From Lepeophtheirus salmonis (taxonomy: Eukaryota > Arthropoda > Copepoda > Siphonostomatoida > Caligidae), in the NCBI RefSeq assembly GCF_016086655.4, contig NC_052132.2, positions 16,246,805 through 16,310,804 of the forward strand: 64,000 bases of DNA, written 5' to 3'. Positions 22,571 to 33,872 of this stretch are shown here, piece after piece. Under the pieces are notes generated by a model, which ran no database searches, had not been told where the DNA came from, and saw only the letters and a list, made by a program, of their open reading frames with translations. Both the position numbers and the translations under genes were made by a program. Each line of letters begins with the position of its first letter. Position 1 is the first letter of the stretch.

Positions 22571-23129
22571 AATAAAAATAGTGAATATCACAATAAAACG
22601 CCGTGCATCGTACAAATTTAAATAAATTAAATACTAATTATATTTGAAATATTGAAATTCCCTACTCATGGTGAATGAGTCACTTCAATGATGCAATCTT
22701 GGAATCTCCGTGATAAGGAAGTTGTGGACTCTGCTCTCCTGAAATGGATTATCAAGTTGGAAGTATCTTTCTTTGAGTTCCTCTATCTGGCTTTGGTCCT
22801 ATCTCTTGGAAGACATACCTGAAGAATATCCTCATTTTCGTCTCATCAAAAATAATGGCCCTGATTTTTGCAGTTGTAAGTTAAATTATGTTGTATCTGG
22901 ATATTCGAATAACGAAGAACAACTGCATGAATGCTTTCACCTTCAAATGGTGTGCAAGGGCAACATCCGTTTCTTCGGGTAAAGACTTGGATATGCTCCA
23001 TGGATTCGAACATGTAGAAGTGTAGTTTGTTTAAGATAAGTATAAGTCTTTCAAGGGTATTTGAAGTATGATAGGATGAAAACGGATTTTATTTCTACTC
23101 ACAATTTCTATAATTACTCCTGTTTACAA
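22571..23129. other. unrecognised, moderately complex sequence
   Basis: From 22690 to 22990 the base composition is less skewed and a 69-codon plus frame (22773-22982) is open. I do not recognise it on either strand. Confidence 0.3.
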
Positions 23130-23277
23130 ATGTCTCATTATATTTTGTAAATACATACAAATTATTTCAATTTATCATTAATAATTTTTGGAATCTATTT
23201 GTTATATTTAATATTAATCACTTCTATATCCCATCATTTGCCATCATTATTTGTTTGATGTTCTGTGTATAACTTAT
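23130..23277 (+). repeat. local repeat L, left part of interrupted copy
   Basis: Matches 22270-22400 up to TATAACTTAT and stops where the GGGTCATTCC arm begins. It resumes at 26402. Confidence 0.6.
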
Positions 23278-23647
23278 GGGTCATTCCCAGCCAAATCGAA
23301 TGGACATTTTTTACTACTCGATCACTGATTTTTTTTGAAAAATTCCATATAGGCTAATATTGAATAGAAACTCAAAAGGCTAAAATTTTAGTCTTCTTTG
23401 ACCTCCCTATCAGGAGTTAGAGACTCCTAAAGTTCTAGCCTCCAGAGGCCAGTACCCATTTTTTTAAACCGCTATTTCACTTGTGTTTTTAATGACATCG
23501 ATCTACTTTAAACTTGATTGAATCGATATTTAATCATTAATTATTTTGTATTAATATTTTTACCCAATAAAAAAAAAGAGGCTTCTTTGACCTTAAAAAT
23601 TTCAAACATGGCATACTTCAATTTTCTCAAATTTTCATGAAATGACC
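23278..23647 (+). repeat. inverted arm A of 3.1 kb composite
   Basis: Begins GGGTCATTCCCAGCCAAATC and ends TTTTCATGAAATGACC. It is the diverged reverse complement of 26061-26401 along its whole length; shared blocks include GGCCAGTACCCAT, GAGTTAGAGACTCCTAA and ACTTGTGTTTTTAATGA. Both ends of each arm carry GGTCATT, so each arm could itself be a small element. Confidence 0.75.
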
Positions 23648-24578
23648 ATCAATATATATTTAATAATTACAAAAAAGTTTTGGGGCTGTATTCAAATTTG
23701 GGTCAATGCTATAAGTGAAATACCAAGAACAGGATGTAAAAAACTTGGTTAAAATATAAGTATATTGTGGTGATACAAATTTACATTCTTTTAAATATTT
23801 TGTTAGCTCCAGTTTATATGAATTTAGTACACTACAATGACCATAAGTGTTTTTAAATATATAGGGTATTATACGCCTAAACTGCTACAAATTTTAGTAA
23901 CTGGTTCAAAAAATTTAGCTTATAAAGCAAATTTACAATTTCAAATAAATACAGAATAATGAAAAGATCAGGATAAATATTTTTAAGTTTATCTTTTTTA
24001 TCAAGAATTAACAAATAATTTAAAATGGTATACAATATTTATTTTTTTTGGCTACAGCCGTTGTATTTTATATAAAATTTATAAATCAATATTTTACTTT
24101 TTAATATCGATATTTCAGAAGCAGTAAAAAGTTTCACCCATAAGAAAAATTTCGACAAAAGGTTTCATGAGTAAAACTTTTGGGTTCCAGGTATTGTGGT
24201 AGCCCTCTTTTGCCGATTGCTTTAGATTACAAATTCCCCTCCAAAATCTTAGACATTATGTTTTTCATTTAAATTTCGTCACCACACATTCCACATTGAC
24301 GTGGAGACAGCATTCTATGGAGGGAGGATTATATTGAAGAATATTGAGGAAATTACTTAGTGATTGTAGTCTAACATTTTGATGTTCTGAATTCAACACA
24401 ATTTATTGAATTAATCTCCATGGAGGATGAGCTTCATATTTTTGTGAATTATGCAAACGCATCCAGAATGTGTCCCATAACTTCCGACTAACACACATTC
24501 CTTAGATCTAAGCTCTGCAAACTTCGAAAAACCAATTTTATATTATGAATATGTTTGTAGTTTCTTCGTCAACATTTA
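23648..24578. other. composite interior, no recognised gene
   Basis: AT-rich with no family signature. The stretch 24270-24520 is more complex (for example GACGTGGAGACAGCATTC) but not identifiable. Confidence 0.3.
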
Positions 24579-25648
24579 CAGGGTGTACAAGGTCAATCAG
24601 GAATCACTTTAACAGCTAATTATGAGACTTATATAAGGGATAACCATATCATTTTTTATTCATTTAAAAGCCACATTAAATGTAAAATGATTATCAATAA
24701 TGCAGGCCTTAGTTCTTGATCACGATCTATATACAGCCCCTGTATGCCTTGCATGCCCTTGCTACCTCGTGCAGATCCAGGTTCTTCATTTTATTGACGA
24801 TGGAGGCTATCAAGACCATAATAGAGGCATGATTACGGACAATCCTCTCCCCCATGTACCACAAGTAAAAATCACATGGATTGAGGTCCGGGTTGTTGGC
24901 TGGCTAATAGAATGAAGACCAAAAATACGGGACATTGGCCTTATGAGCAGGTGCCGAGTCTTGCTGGAATGTATATGGTTTCCCATCAGTGACCTCATCA
25001 GGGTCCAAAGAGATCCATCTATCGCTTCTACGGTCATGGTTGGCGTCAATGGTGAAGATTTTCTCGTCCGAAAAAGAACGCACGTAACCACCTTTGACCT
25101 TCATTTGATTAATAAGAATTTTATCTTTACTAATTCTGTCTGCCTGATTCTGCTCTGTTAGCAGATGCTTTGAGGCTCTGACCCTCGACAAATAACCAAG
25201 GTCAATTCTGATGGCATTTTTAATGGTCCTTTTGCTCACGTTACAGTCCTTGGCCAGCTTAGCAAGTAGTGTGTCTGAATGAGTGTCAATTGATCGTTGC
25301 AAACCAGCTATGAACATTTTAGTCCAGATTTTATCAGATCTTGTTGAATGAGCTGCCCTCTCAGTCTTTCCCTCCTCATCAAAGGCCTTAATCACTTCAT
25401 AAACTGTTGATTTTGGATATTTGAAGAAGGAAATTATTGCAGAGTGTACCGCATTGGCGAGCTTCAATGATGGAAATTCTCCTGACTTTTTCCAAGCTTG
25501 AACGACGAGAAACTCAAAAAAACTTGTTATTAATTTCGATAACACATTTAGTTTGTCGTAACTATTCAATTTTTTATCACGTAACCTATACAAGTCTCAA
25601 AATTAGCCTTTAAAGTTATTCCGAAAGTTATGCACCTTTTCCACCCTG
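24579..25648 (-). mobile_element. complete-ended Tc1/mariner-type element with deleted transposase
   Basis: A 1070 bp element flanked by TA at 24577-24578 and 25649-25650. The ends match over about 65 bp: left CAGGGTGTACAAGGTCAATC, right complement CAGGGTGGAAAAGGTGCATA, then GCTAATTNTGAGACTTNTAT in both. Its length and TA target fit mariner insertion. It lies between the inverted arms A and B. The transposase is given separately. Confidence 0.85.
24735..25593 (-). pseudogene. Tc1/mariner-type transposase (maT-like), internal deletion
   Basis: The minus frame from 25593 contains the first helix-turn-helix ending PKSTVYEVIKAFDEEGKT, the linker SDKIWTKMFIAGLQRSID, the second helix-turn-helix LAKDCNVSKRTIKNAIRIDL, and the first catalytic block VRSFSDEKIFTIDANHDRR. 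DPDEV then joins directly to TDGKPYTFQQDSAPAHKAN: about 70-80 residues usual between the first and second catalytic blocks are missing, with the frame kept. After a TAG, NNPDLNPCDFYLWYMGERI carries the third Asp, and LHEVARACKAYRGCI ends it near 24735. The second-to-third spacing is short (28 residues, counting the stop) against the usual 36-37. All three Asp are visible, but the deletions and stop rule out activity. Confidence 0.8.
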
Positions 25649-25650
25649 TA

Positions 25651-26060
25651 TATACGTAAGTAAATCCATCTCTCTCTAAATATTTATTTATTTGTTTTGA
25701 ATGGCTTTCGATGTTTTCGATCTCTTTTCTTGGACATATTTTAAAGTTATATGACTAACCCTTTTTGTTGGACTTCCTTTTAATGCAGAGAAACATTCTT
25801 TGAAGTCCAAAATTGCAAGTTTGGGAAGGTTTGTCTGTATCATTTTTGTTGGAACAATTTAAATTCATTTTTCTCAATTTCAATTACAGTTTCTATTTAG
25901 GGAGGTTTTTCGTTTTTTTTTTTGCTTCTCCACTCATGGGAGACAAATATTTCTTGATGATCACAAGCATTTCCCAATCATTAGTTGCAATTAGTTGTTT
26001 ATTTTATTTCCCTAACTCTTTTATCTCAACCTAGCTACACATTATTTAATATGTGTTGAC
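25651..26060. other. composite interior, no recognised gene
   Basis: AT-rich. A 73-codon plus frame at 25813-26034 is hydrophobic and T-rich, with no family signature. Confidence 0.3.
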
Positions 26061-26401
26061 GGTCATTTCATGAAAATTTGAATATTTGAAATTTTAGGTC
26101 AAAGGCAATTTATTGGGAAATAATATGAATATAGAACAATAAATGTCTAAATATAAATCCAATCACGTTTAAAGTGGATCAATATCATTAAAAACACAAG
26201 AGAAATAGCTGTTTAAAAACATGGGTACTGGCCTCGATGCTGGAACTTTAGGAGCCTCTAACTCCTGAGGTGGAGGTCGAAGAAGAATAAAATTTTAGAT
26301 TTATGGGTTTCTATTCAATATTAAACTATATGTAAAATTAAAATTAAAAAAATCGGAGATGGTGCTGTCTGACGAGTGATCGATTTGACGTGGAATGACC
26401 C
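26061..26401 (-). repeat. inverted arm B of 3.1 kb composite
   Basis: The complement begins GGGTCATTCCACGTCAAATC, matching arm A, and the other end is GGTCATTTCATGAAAATTTG. Blocks ATGGGTACTGGCCTC and AGGAGCCTCTAACTCCTGAG mirror arm A. Confidence 0.75.
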
Positions 26402-26550
26402 ATATATAACAATTTTAATTCATATTTTTTATAATAGTGAATCGTTTATTCAGTTTTTTTTTAAATTTATTTTACCCATACTTTTTTAACTTAATATCAC
26501 AAACATACGTTATGCAACTTTAACTTATCAATTTATTAGTAATCTACTGC
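26402..26550 (+). repeat. local repeat L, right part of interrupted copy
   Basis: ATATATAAC, then TTTAAATTTATTTTACCCAT and ACTTTTTTAACTTAATATCA continue the alignment to 22390-22500 that stops at 23277. Flanking TATAAC-like words on both sides of the composite may be its target duplication. Confidence 0.55.
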
Positions 26551-28619
26551 TACGGCTAAAGGGTTTGCCATTAGTTTTTGATTGCTCATTCTATAATATA
26601 TCATATGAAAAAATGAGTTTCAATAAGTAATTCAAGTATTCCAAAATTTGAAAATTTCAACTACTTTTTATATTAATTCGTCTAGTGCCATTTGAAATAT
26701 AAAAGATTATAATTTTTTATAGCAGAATCATGTGATATTATATTCTGCAAAACTATGACATCATAGACAGATGACTATTTTAAATAAACTTTAATCAAAA
26801 TTACTATGTGTTTCGCTTTCGCCCTTTCCTCGCACTTACTACATGCCTAGCCCTAACCAGAAGTCTTGCTCCTACCTTTTCCTCGCGTTCTTTAAAGTCC
26901 CATCCCTATTTATAATATAAGTTTCATTTAATCTTTCATAATCCACTGAAAAAATATATTTTTTTTTTAAGTGACTAACTTTGGATAGAACCCGGAATTA
27001 TAGACTTATGAATGACTCACTTTCCTATCGAGATGTTTTGTTTTGTTTTTCTTGCAGAGCAGGTACTTTGTTTATTATTATTTTTTCCTGAACGTAACCA
27101 CAAAATTCGTTATTGTTCTTTCTTAATATAATTTGGATTGAATCCTTAATTATTCACTTCATATCACGGAATATCCTAATAATCGAATATCCAATATTAC
27201 TGAGACTTTAATGAAAGAAAATTGATATAATTTGAATAAACTGACTCTATAATTACACTTCTGAACGAGTATTCTATCAATGATAATAGGGGAAACAATT
27301 ATTATTTGGGTGATGTTATACAATATATGTCGTTAATAAATTTTAAATCAAGTTTCAGATCTTTTTTCATTGTCAGCCTGTTGTTGTATGCCAAACTGTA
27401 ACTGGTTTTATAAATTCAACAAAGGGCCCTACTGTGTCTCTAGACTCGTTTTCTCATGATAAATGCTTAAAAATGTCTGGCTTAGAGCAATTCCAAGGCA
27501 AACTGGCATAGTTTAGGAACTTTAGAAGTATGTACATGTTTTTGTTTTTTTTCATTTTCAAGAGGATTATTTTGGCACAGAAAATCAAAATCAATGTAGT
27601 CATTCTGAAAAAAGAACCAGTGTTTATCTAGCTAGCATTTACATTTGTTTCAACTTAAATAATGTATTTTTTCTGTATTTTCCTACTTTTCATAACCACA
27701 ACTCTACTTATACTAGTTATATTATTAATGAGTTTATAGAATTATTACACAATTAAAATTAACATAGCCTTGTATATTCATTTATTTACGAATAAAAATA
27801 AAGGACTAAAAATGAAATTGTTATTGAAAAGTTATCTGAAATACCAATTTTTTACTTTAATATGGTTTCTTTAAAAAAATGGATGATTTCAAATGAAATG
27901 TATATTCATGTTTACTATCTTACTTAATAAAACCAAAGCTTGAATTCCTGGGTATTTATAATAACATCAACTGTACCTTCCTTTAATCTAAAAGGATGTT
28001 CCGGAATGGAGCATTTCATTTTGTGACAATGAGACACAATTTAATGTATTAAGTGAGTTGATACAACTTCAGTGAATTGAGATCAACATTGAATAAGCAA
28101 ACACGACATTTGTCAAGAAAAAGTATTTAAAAAGTAACTTTGATTTAACTTAAGAAACATAAAGGGATGCTTAAGTGTGTTGTACGTATATTCATATAAA
28201 TATTTTTGATTTTAGAAAAAACAATGTAGTCATATTTGTCAAATCTTGCACAAATTTTGCATGTAGCATTGAGTGTGTATAAAAGGTGTACATGCTATCT
28301 GCACTGCAAAAAGGATTTTTCCAAACACAATTTTCTCTCCGACCAGTTATCAGATTAAAAAAACAAAAACTAAACTCTGAAAGCTCGATAAATTTACATA
28401 TTTTTTATTCAAGAATACCACCTCCAGTCTCAAATACAGTATATATACTAGGGCAAATGCGTAAGCAGCCTTTGCAACTTGCTGCCTTGGTAAATCCTGG
28501 AAATCCAAGGAGGACTCTATGCCTTTTCCAGAAAAAATTTGGGGCAATGAATTCCTCAATTGATTCCTTTTTTTTTCAACTGGTGTAAGTTTGAAAAAAC
28601 TACGTAACAAACCCAATTT
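26551..28619. other. no recognised gene
   Basis: AT-rich. At 28286-28616 both strands have 88-100 codon frames in a less skewed stretch; neither matches a family I know, and I cannot tell which strand, if any, was coding. Confidence 0.35.
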
Positions 28620-28990
28620 TATGAAACATGTGAGCTCTCAGTTCTAATAATTGCCTCAATATGAGGCCTAAATCCCTTTCAGACCTTGACTATGTAATCA
28701 GACTCAGTGATTAGGAGGGCATACCTTCTCCTCCAGACGCCCTTAGGGAGAGTATTCCAAGGGGTTCGCGTCTGGAGAGGAGGGTGGCCACATGTTGAGG
28801 TCCATAAGTCCGGAAAGTTGTCTCTCAGGAAGGTTTGCGTCTTAGCGGTCCGATGACACAAAGCTCCGTCTTGAGTGAAAAAAAAGTTGTTCCGCACTTT
28901 TTTCTGCCCCAAGGTAAGTATTTGCATCTCTCCTTCGCCTATGCTGGCCACAACCGAAACATACCAATTAACTGTCAATACAAAATAAAA
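28620..28990 (-). pseudogene. Tc1/mariner-type transposase, C-terminal third
   Basis: The minus frame reads FTQDGALCHRTAKTQTFLRD then NFPDLWTS with the second catalytic Asp. A frameshift then gives MWPPSSPDANPLEYSP, where the third catalytic position reads Glu. Counted across the shift the spacing is 37. The tail continues in another frame: ALLITESDYIVKV, a stop, GFRPHIEAIIRTESSHVS. Everything N-terminal of QKKVRNNFF is lost. Both this copy and 11219-11870 have Glu at the third position. Independent decay and a genuine DDE variant are both possible. Confidence 0.75.
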
Positions 28991-31075
28991 TATAATCATC
29001 ATGACATTTAGATATAAAATTGCAGTCCTAAGCAAAAAGATATAATTAGTTCGAGAAAAGTTATACCTTAAGACATATAGAGAAAGTTGGGAAAAAAAGT
29101 TTGTTTTTCTTAACGAAATTGATGTAATTTTTAATTAATTTTTTTTTTTTTTTTTGTTTGCTAATTTCAAATATAAAATAAATCTTTCAATGACTTGTAA
29201 TTTATTATCATTTGATAATAGTAGTATGTTGAGATATGGTAATTAACAAATTTATTAAGCTTTATTTTTCTAACATTACAAGTCCATCGATTTGTTTACA
29301 CATTGAGAGTTTTCTAATCGTTGATCAATTGAACATGAATAAAAATATTTTTACTCGTTCGCTACGGATGTTTTTATGTTGTTTTTTAATATATTAGTGG
29401 AGGTCGTTGAGAGGCTTGTTAAAAAATTTGCTGCCAACATTTTTGCCGTCGTAAATTTGGCCTCGAGGAAATTTCGCAGCATAGATTATTTGCCACTCTT
29501 CTTTGCTTCTATATTATTGATTCGAACTTTACTGTCTATTTCGATCAGATTGAATATATAACTGGTAGACGAAGAAAAGAGGAAAATAATAACAAAAAAG
29601 GAAAATTCAATGAGTTCTAATCATTTAGATAAAATATATAGAGAAACAATATTGAGCAATAGCAAAGGAAATTCTTGAGATTGCGACAACAGACCATTGA
29701 GTATTGACCAAAAAATTCGGGTAACATAATATTTCCCACTATAACATTCAAAAAATGTTATTATAAATTATAAGCATAATTTGTATCACTTTATTGATTA
29801 CACCAACCTCTCATCAATCCGCAACTCATTACTACAAGAGTATGTTATTTAAATAAAATATATATATACATATAGCCCCAAATTGAACATGCCGACTTTT
29901 GTGTGTTATATTTGTATCTTCAGAGCCACAAATTTCACAAAATCCTTCAAATATGGAAACTACTCTCAGACAAATTAGCAATATTGTCACTTGAACAAGA
30001 AACGATTCTAGAAGTTGGTAATTAAATAACGAAGGAGAGTGAGAATTATTCCAACAAAGAAAACATATGGTTATTTGCTCAAGGATTTTAATATTAGGAC
30101 TAATTTGTTATTTAGGCCTAGCAGTAATCTGAATAATTATGTCATGGATTAAACGGATCTGTAAGACTTTTTTGAATAATCCTTATTAAGGGTAATTAAT
30201 TCATTTAGATTATAGTCTTATAAAAATAGTAGAAATAATGTCAATCTACTGTATTAATCTCATATTTTGCTAAAATTACTAAATTATATATCATTTGGGA
30301 AAACGTAAGAGTGAGAGGATTCAAGGGGACAAAGTTTGGAGCATACTCAAGAATCTCTTTCAATTTAAAAATAAATAATTATTAATTTTTTGATTGAATT
30401 AGTGTCAAAATAATCACACAAATCTACTATTAATATTTTGAAAGGCTAAATAAAATAAAATCTATATTTTAAAATTGGAATAAAATATTGAAATACTTCA
30501 TAAAATAATCTGTTTAAAAGACTTTATTAACCTATAATTGACATCTTTAAATTTATATAATTATGGTAATAAATGATTATTATTACATAAACATTTTTAA
30601 CAATGTAGGTAATTGAAGCGCCCTTTATATTTGTAACTTAACTATCTATTAAAATTCGAATATTTTTATTAACTTATTCGTCTTTTTTGACGGCGTCAAC
30701 TACTATTTCACATCATCACTTTATGTATTTTATCTTCTAATACTATCTGCATGACCACAAGCTCCAATCACGCAACCTTTTGTAGTGAAGAACATAATTT
30801 ATGATGAGAAAATTTCTGTTGATCAACTAATATGAACTTTGTACAATTAGAAAGCTTTAATATTTTTTGTAGTTGTAATTTAAATTGAATATCACATGGC
30901 ATTTTAAACAACACTTCCATTTTGGGATGATATTGTAAAACCCGGAAAATGATGGATCGACTGAATATATACAATTCAAAATCAAAGATGAAATTCATTA
31001 ATCAATAGCTGATAAATGATAAGTCAATCATATCACTATTAGTTTCCTCTTCTTTTTGTTTCTCCAGGGTATATA
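28991..31075. other. no recognised gene
   Basis: AT-rich. Frames at 29376-29561 (plus) and 30768-30998 (minus; VLFKMPCDIQFKLQLQKIL) look somewhat protein-like but match nothing I know and have no flanking splice or start context that convinces. Confidence 0.35.
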
Positions 31076-32300
31076 CTGGGCCGTGCAAAATTATTTACCG
31101 ATGATGTAATTATACTTTTTAAGAGGTTTTGTGGCAACCAATCTGATTGTTTCGTATTTTTACTGTTAAAATAAGCAAAAATACTTCCTGTGAGAGCGTA
31201 ACAACTTCCACACGTGAGACCATGTCCAATTAGGAAACAAAGAGGATCGAAATTGCAGCCCTCCTCCGAGCGGGAGTGCCTCATAACAACATTAAGGAAC
31301 AGGTTGGGGCCTCGTTGAAGACAATTTACAACGTTTCCAACGTCCACTGTCTGAACAAGGCAAGTAAAGGCAGTGTTCAAGAGGACTCCCAACAGGTCCA
31401 TTGCCAACATGGCCAGAAAGATGGGAACGTCGAGATCAACTGTTTCAATGGCATTGAAAAGGGCTGGAGGAAAGTCCCTGAGGCGTACTGAACGCCCTCT
31501 GCTAACTGAACGTAAGCTAGAAGTCAGAATTGAGTGTGCCAAGAAAATCTTGAATGATATCAAGAGCTCATCTGGATGCATCATCATTTTTTCAGATGAG
31601 AAAACTTTTACGGTCGATCCTGTTTTCAACAGGCAAAATGACCGTGTTGTGAGTTTTAGAGATGTGCAAGATAAGCACCGCTATGTGGCAACAACAAAAC
31701 ACCTTCGGTGATTATGTTGGGTCTCGTGGCCTCCAACGGGAAGGCCATGAAGCCGGTATGGTTCCCCACTGGCTACAGATTAACAGCAGAGGATTATGTG
31801 AGAATTCTGGCGTCCAAGGTCCTTCCGTGGATCAAATCCATAGTCGGCAACTCTCTTTGGGTTTTTCAACAAGATGGAGCACCCGCCCACGCTTCCAAGA
31901 AAGCTCAGGAGTGGCTCAAGGACAGCATGAACTTTTGGCCCAAGGACTACTGGCCCCCTCAGAGCCCAGATCTGAACCCACTAGACTTCTCTATCTAGAC
32001 GCACGTGGAGACCAAGGCCTGCAAAAAACGACACAAGAACATAAATGCCTTAAAGGCTGCTGTCAATAAGGCATGGGCCTCCATGGACGCCGATTACATC
32101 CAGCAAGTCTGTGGCAGCTTCAGACGTCGCCTGGCCAGTGTCATTGAGTCAAATGGTGGCTACATTGATTAAATTTGATCACAAACTATTTTATTATTGT
32201 AAAAATGTATGAATAAATTGTTTCTCAAGTCATTCGAAATGTCATTATTGTCCGCGATATGTTCTGAACAAAAATTGGTAAATAATTATGCACGGCCTGG
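31076..32300 (+). mobile_element. full-length Tc1/mariner-type element, DD36D
   Basis: A 1225 bp element flanked by TA at 31074-31075 and 32301-32302. The terminal repeats match over about 26 bp: left CTGGGCCGTGCAAAATTATT, right complement CCAGGCCGTGCATAATTATT, both continuing TACC. Its transposase is almost full length but broken. Complete ends mean it could still be moved by a related enzyme supplied elsewhere. Confidence 0.9.
31222..32172 (+). pseudogene. Tc1/mariner-type transposase, near full length, four lesions
   Basis: About 315 codons from ATG at 31222 to TAA at 32170-32172. First helix-turn-helix: ALLRAGVPHNNIKEQVGASL then KTIYNV. Second: NRSIANMARKMGTSRSTVSM. First catalytic block: IIIFSDEKTFTVDPVFNRQN. 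Second: WVFQQDGAPAHASKKAQEW. Third: YWPPQSPDLNPLDFSI. The C-terminus reads SFRRRLASVIESNGGYID. Second and third Asp (codons at 31873 and 31984) are 36 residues apart. Lesions: TAG at 31231, a frameshift between 31345 and 31390, a one-base loss near 31703 (KHP expected, frame lost) and TAG at 31996 where Trp is usual. The catalytic triad survives. It sits between matching terminal repeats and would act only on this family's ends. A 196-codon minus-strand frame here is antisense. Confidence 0.88.
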
Positions 32301-32302
32301 TA

Positions 32303-32564
32303 ATTTGTCTGATCGAGATACAACAGTAAAGTTCGAACACATAATATAAAAACAGAAAAAGGCGGGAATATATAATGCGGCAAAATCTTGTCGAGGCAAA
32401 ATTATAAGCTGCGAAAATGTACGCAGAAAAATAACCTAGAACCGTATCAAATATGTCATCGACAGCAGGAAATGCTATATCTAGTTATCAATATTGTCAG
32501 CCTTTTAGACTCCCAAAGCTACTATTGTTACTATTTCATTCTAGAAAAGAGGACATCCAATAAC
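32303..32564. other. spacer without a recognised gene
   Basis: Mixed composition; nothing identified. Confidence 0.3.
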
Positions 32565-32840
32565 TAGTGCGTGTGCTCATGAAAGATGGGAAGATAAAAT
32601 GGGGGTTTGGTCGGGAGCTATAAGTGTAAGACTTTGCTAGACTCGGAGTAGAATTAAGGTTGGTCATCGGAGTAAGTCCATCCTATATATCTTTGCAATC
32701 TAAGGAGTGGGATTTGTGTTTATTTCATTCTTCTCAAAGCTTTTTGCAGCTGATCTAATACAACATTCTCCCAAACGTTCTTAAAATTGTACCACGATAT
32801 TTTTCGTTTTTTAACATATTTTACATAGCGGCAGCATACG
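32565..32840 (+). repeat. interspersed repeat family R
   Basis: GAAAGATGGGAAGATAAAAT, GGGAGCTATAAGTGTAAGAC, TAGACTCGGAGTAGAATTAA, TTGTGTTTATTTCATTC, TTTGCAGCTGATCTAATACA and TCTCCCAAACGTTCTTAAAA follow the family-R order, ending with a CATACGTTTTATGCATCAGT-like tail. Confidence 0.7.
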
Positions 32841-33084
32841 TTTTATGCATCAGTGGTGGTCATTGGCACGAGGAGCCACATAGTATTTTCTTCTTTCCCG
32901 CAGGGTTTTGTTTTTATATTCTAATTTGAGTTTTATGTAGACACACATATTCTTCCTATTACTTTTAGGGCCCAATCTAGCCTAGGATGAGAATAATAAT
33001 TTAATACTGATTTGTAAGGTAAGTGGACCTGGGTAAAAGTTAAATGTGCCGGCTTTTTCTTTAACAATCATCAACAATATGGTT
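32841..33084. other. spacer without a recognised gene
   Basis: No gene recognised; the start may be the tail of the preceding repeat. Confidence 0.3.
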
Positions 33085-33300
33085 GACTTCTGGTCTGACT
33101 TTCTGTGCCCCTTTTCTAGCCCTGATCTCAACGTCGTGGACTTTGAGGGTCTTAGAGATGGATGTAACTGCGCCTCTCAGCCATATCTGGATTATCTCTG
33201 AGCTGTCATTATGGCAGATTAGTACGCCATGGACACGACCTCTATGATCAAGATATGCCAATGACGGCGTGTCAAAGCTGTTATTGGTTGTGAAATACGG
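33085..33300 (+). pseudogene. Tc1/mariner-type transposase C-terminal fragment
   Basis: The frame reads DFWSDFLCPFSSPDLNVVDF, the W-P-x-S-S-P-D-L-N-x-x-D-F motif with the third catalytic Asp, then CNCASQPYLDYL. After a TGA, VIMADWYAMDTTSM-like sequence and a final VKAVIGCEI correspond to the usual C-terminus (I..eW.amst..I...C..fr.Rv.aVI...GG). A 66-codon minus-strand frame over the same bases is its antisense shadow. Nothing of the N-terminal two thirds remains. Confidence 0.65.
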
Positions 33301-33406
33301 ATTTATTAATAAAAAGTAGTGCTAAATATACCATTGAAATGTATAACAGACTGGTTTTAAGTTGTCTTTACGTAACTTAATAAAAATCATTTTTTTTGTG
33401 ATGCAG

Positions 33407-33458
33407 TTGCCCAAACATTATCAGAATCAGCAGAACCTAATTTTGCTTCTGTAACTAG
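33407..33458 (+). other. candidate 52 bp internal exon or spliced-element fragment
   Basis: A T-rich tract and GATGCAG precede it, and CTAG followed by GTAAGTAG ends it, a textbook acceptor and donor. With two leading bases the exon reads AQTLSESAEPNFASVTR without a stop. A diverged inverted copy of the exon's end, donor and downstream intron lies at about 35105-35215, so the block is repeated. It could be one exon of a transposon gene that contains introns. No partner exon on this strand is identified. Confidence 0.35.
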
Positions 33459-33872
33459 GTAAGTAGAACACAATTACAAAATTTTAGCAAATTTGGTTGA
33501 CGTTTACCTCAAGCACAATTGCAATTTCTAAACGTGTATGAAGCCAAACTTTTTTGCAATGAGTTTTTTTTTAAAAAACATGTTGAAATGTAACATAAAA
33601 TCAAATACCTAATCAAATAGAGATTATCTTGTTTTATAATGTTATTTGTCAGTCCACTTTCCTTGATTGTATTAAGTAATAAGTAATGGCGCCTAGACCG
33701 TTAATTAAATAAAGAAGGTATTATTAAACTTCAGTTCAAAAAAGAAGAAGAAAAATAAAATTATAATAGTTTTGTTTTTTTACTAATTATCATCTTTAAA
33801 TAATAATATACATTTATAATTATAATTAAATTGTAACTGATTTGTACATACATATATATATACATAGATCAT
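33459..33872. other. AT-rich, partly repeated in inverse at 35.1 kb
   Basis: The part 33470-33560 (AGCAAATTTGGTTGACGTTT, CAATTGCAATTTCTAAACGT) recurs inverted at about 35105-35175. No gene recognised. Confidence 0.4.

Noticed and set aside
31039..31629. 196-codon minus-strand open frame
   Set aside because: It is antisense to the DD36D transposase N-terminal half, whose plus-strand frame has clear helix-turn-helix and SDEK motifs, and it runs through the element's left end.
31222..32172. Possibly active transposase, since all three catalytic Asp are present
   Set aside because: Two in-frame stops and two frameshifts break it; only the ends might still be mobilised in trans.
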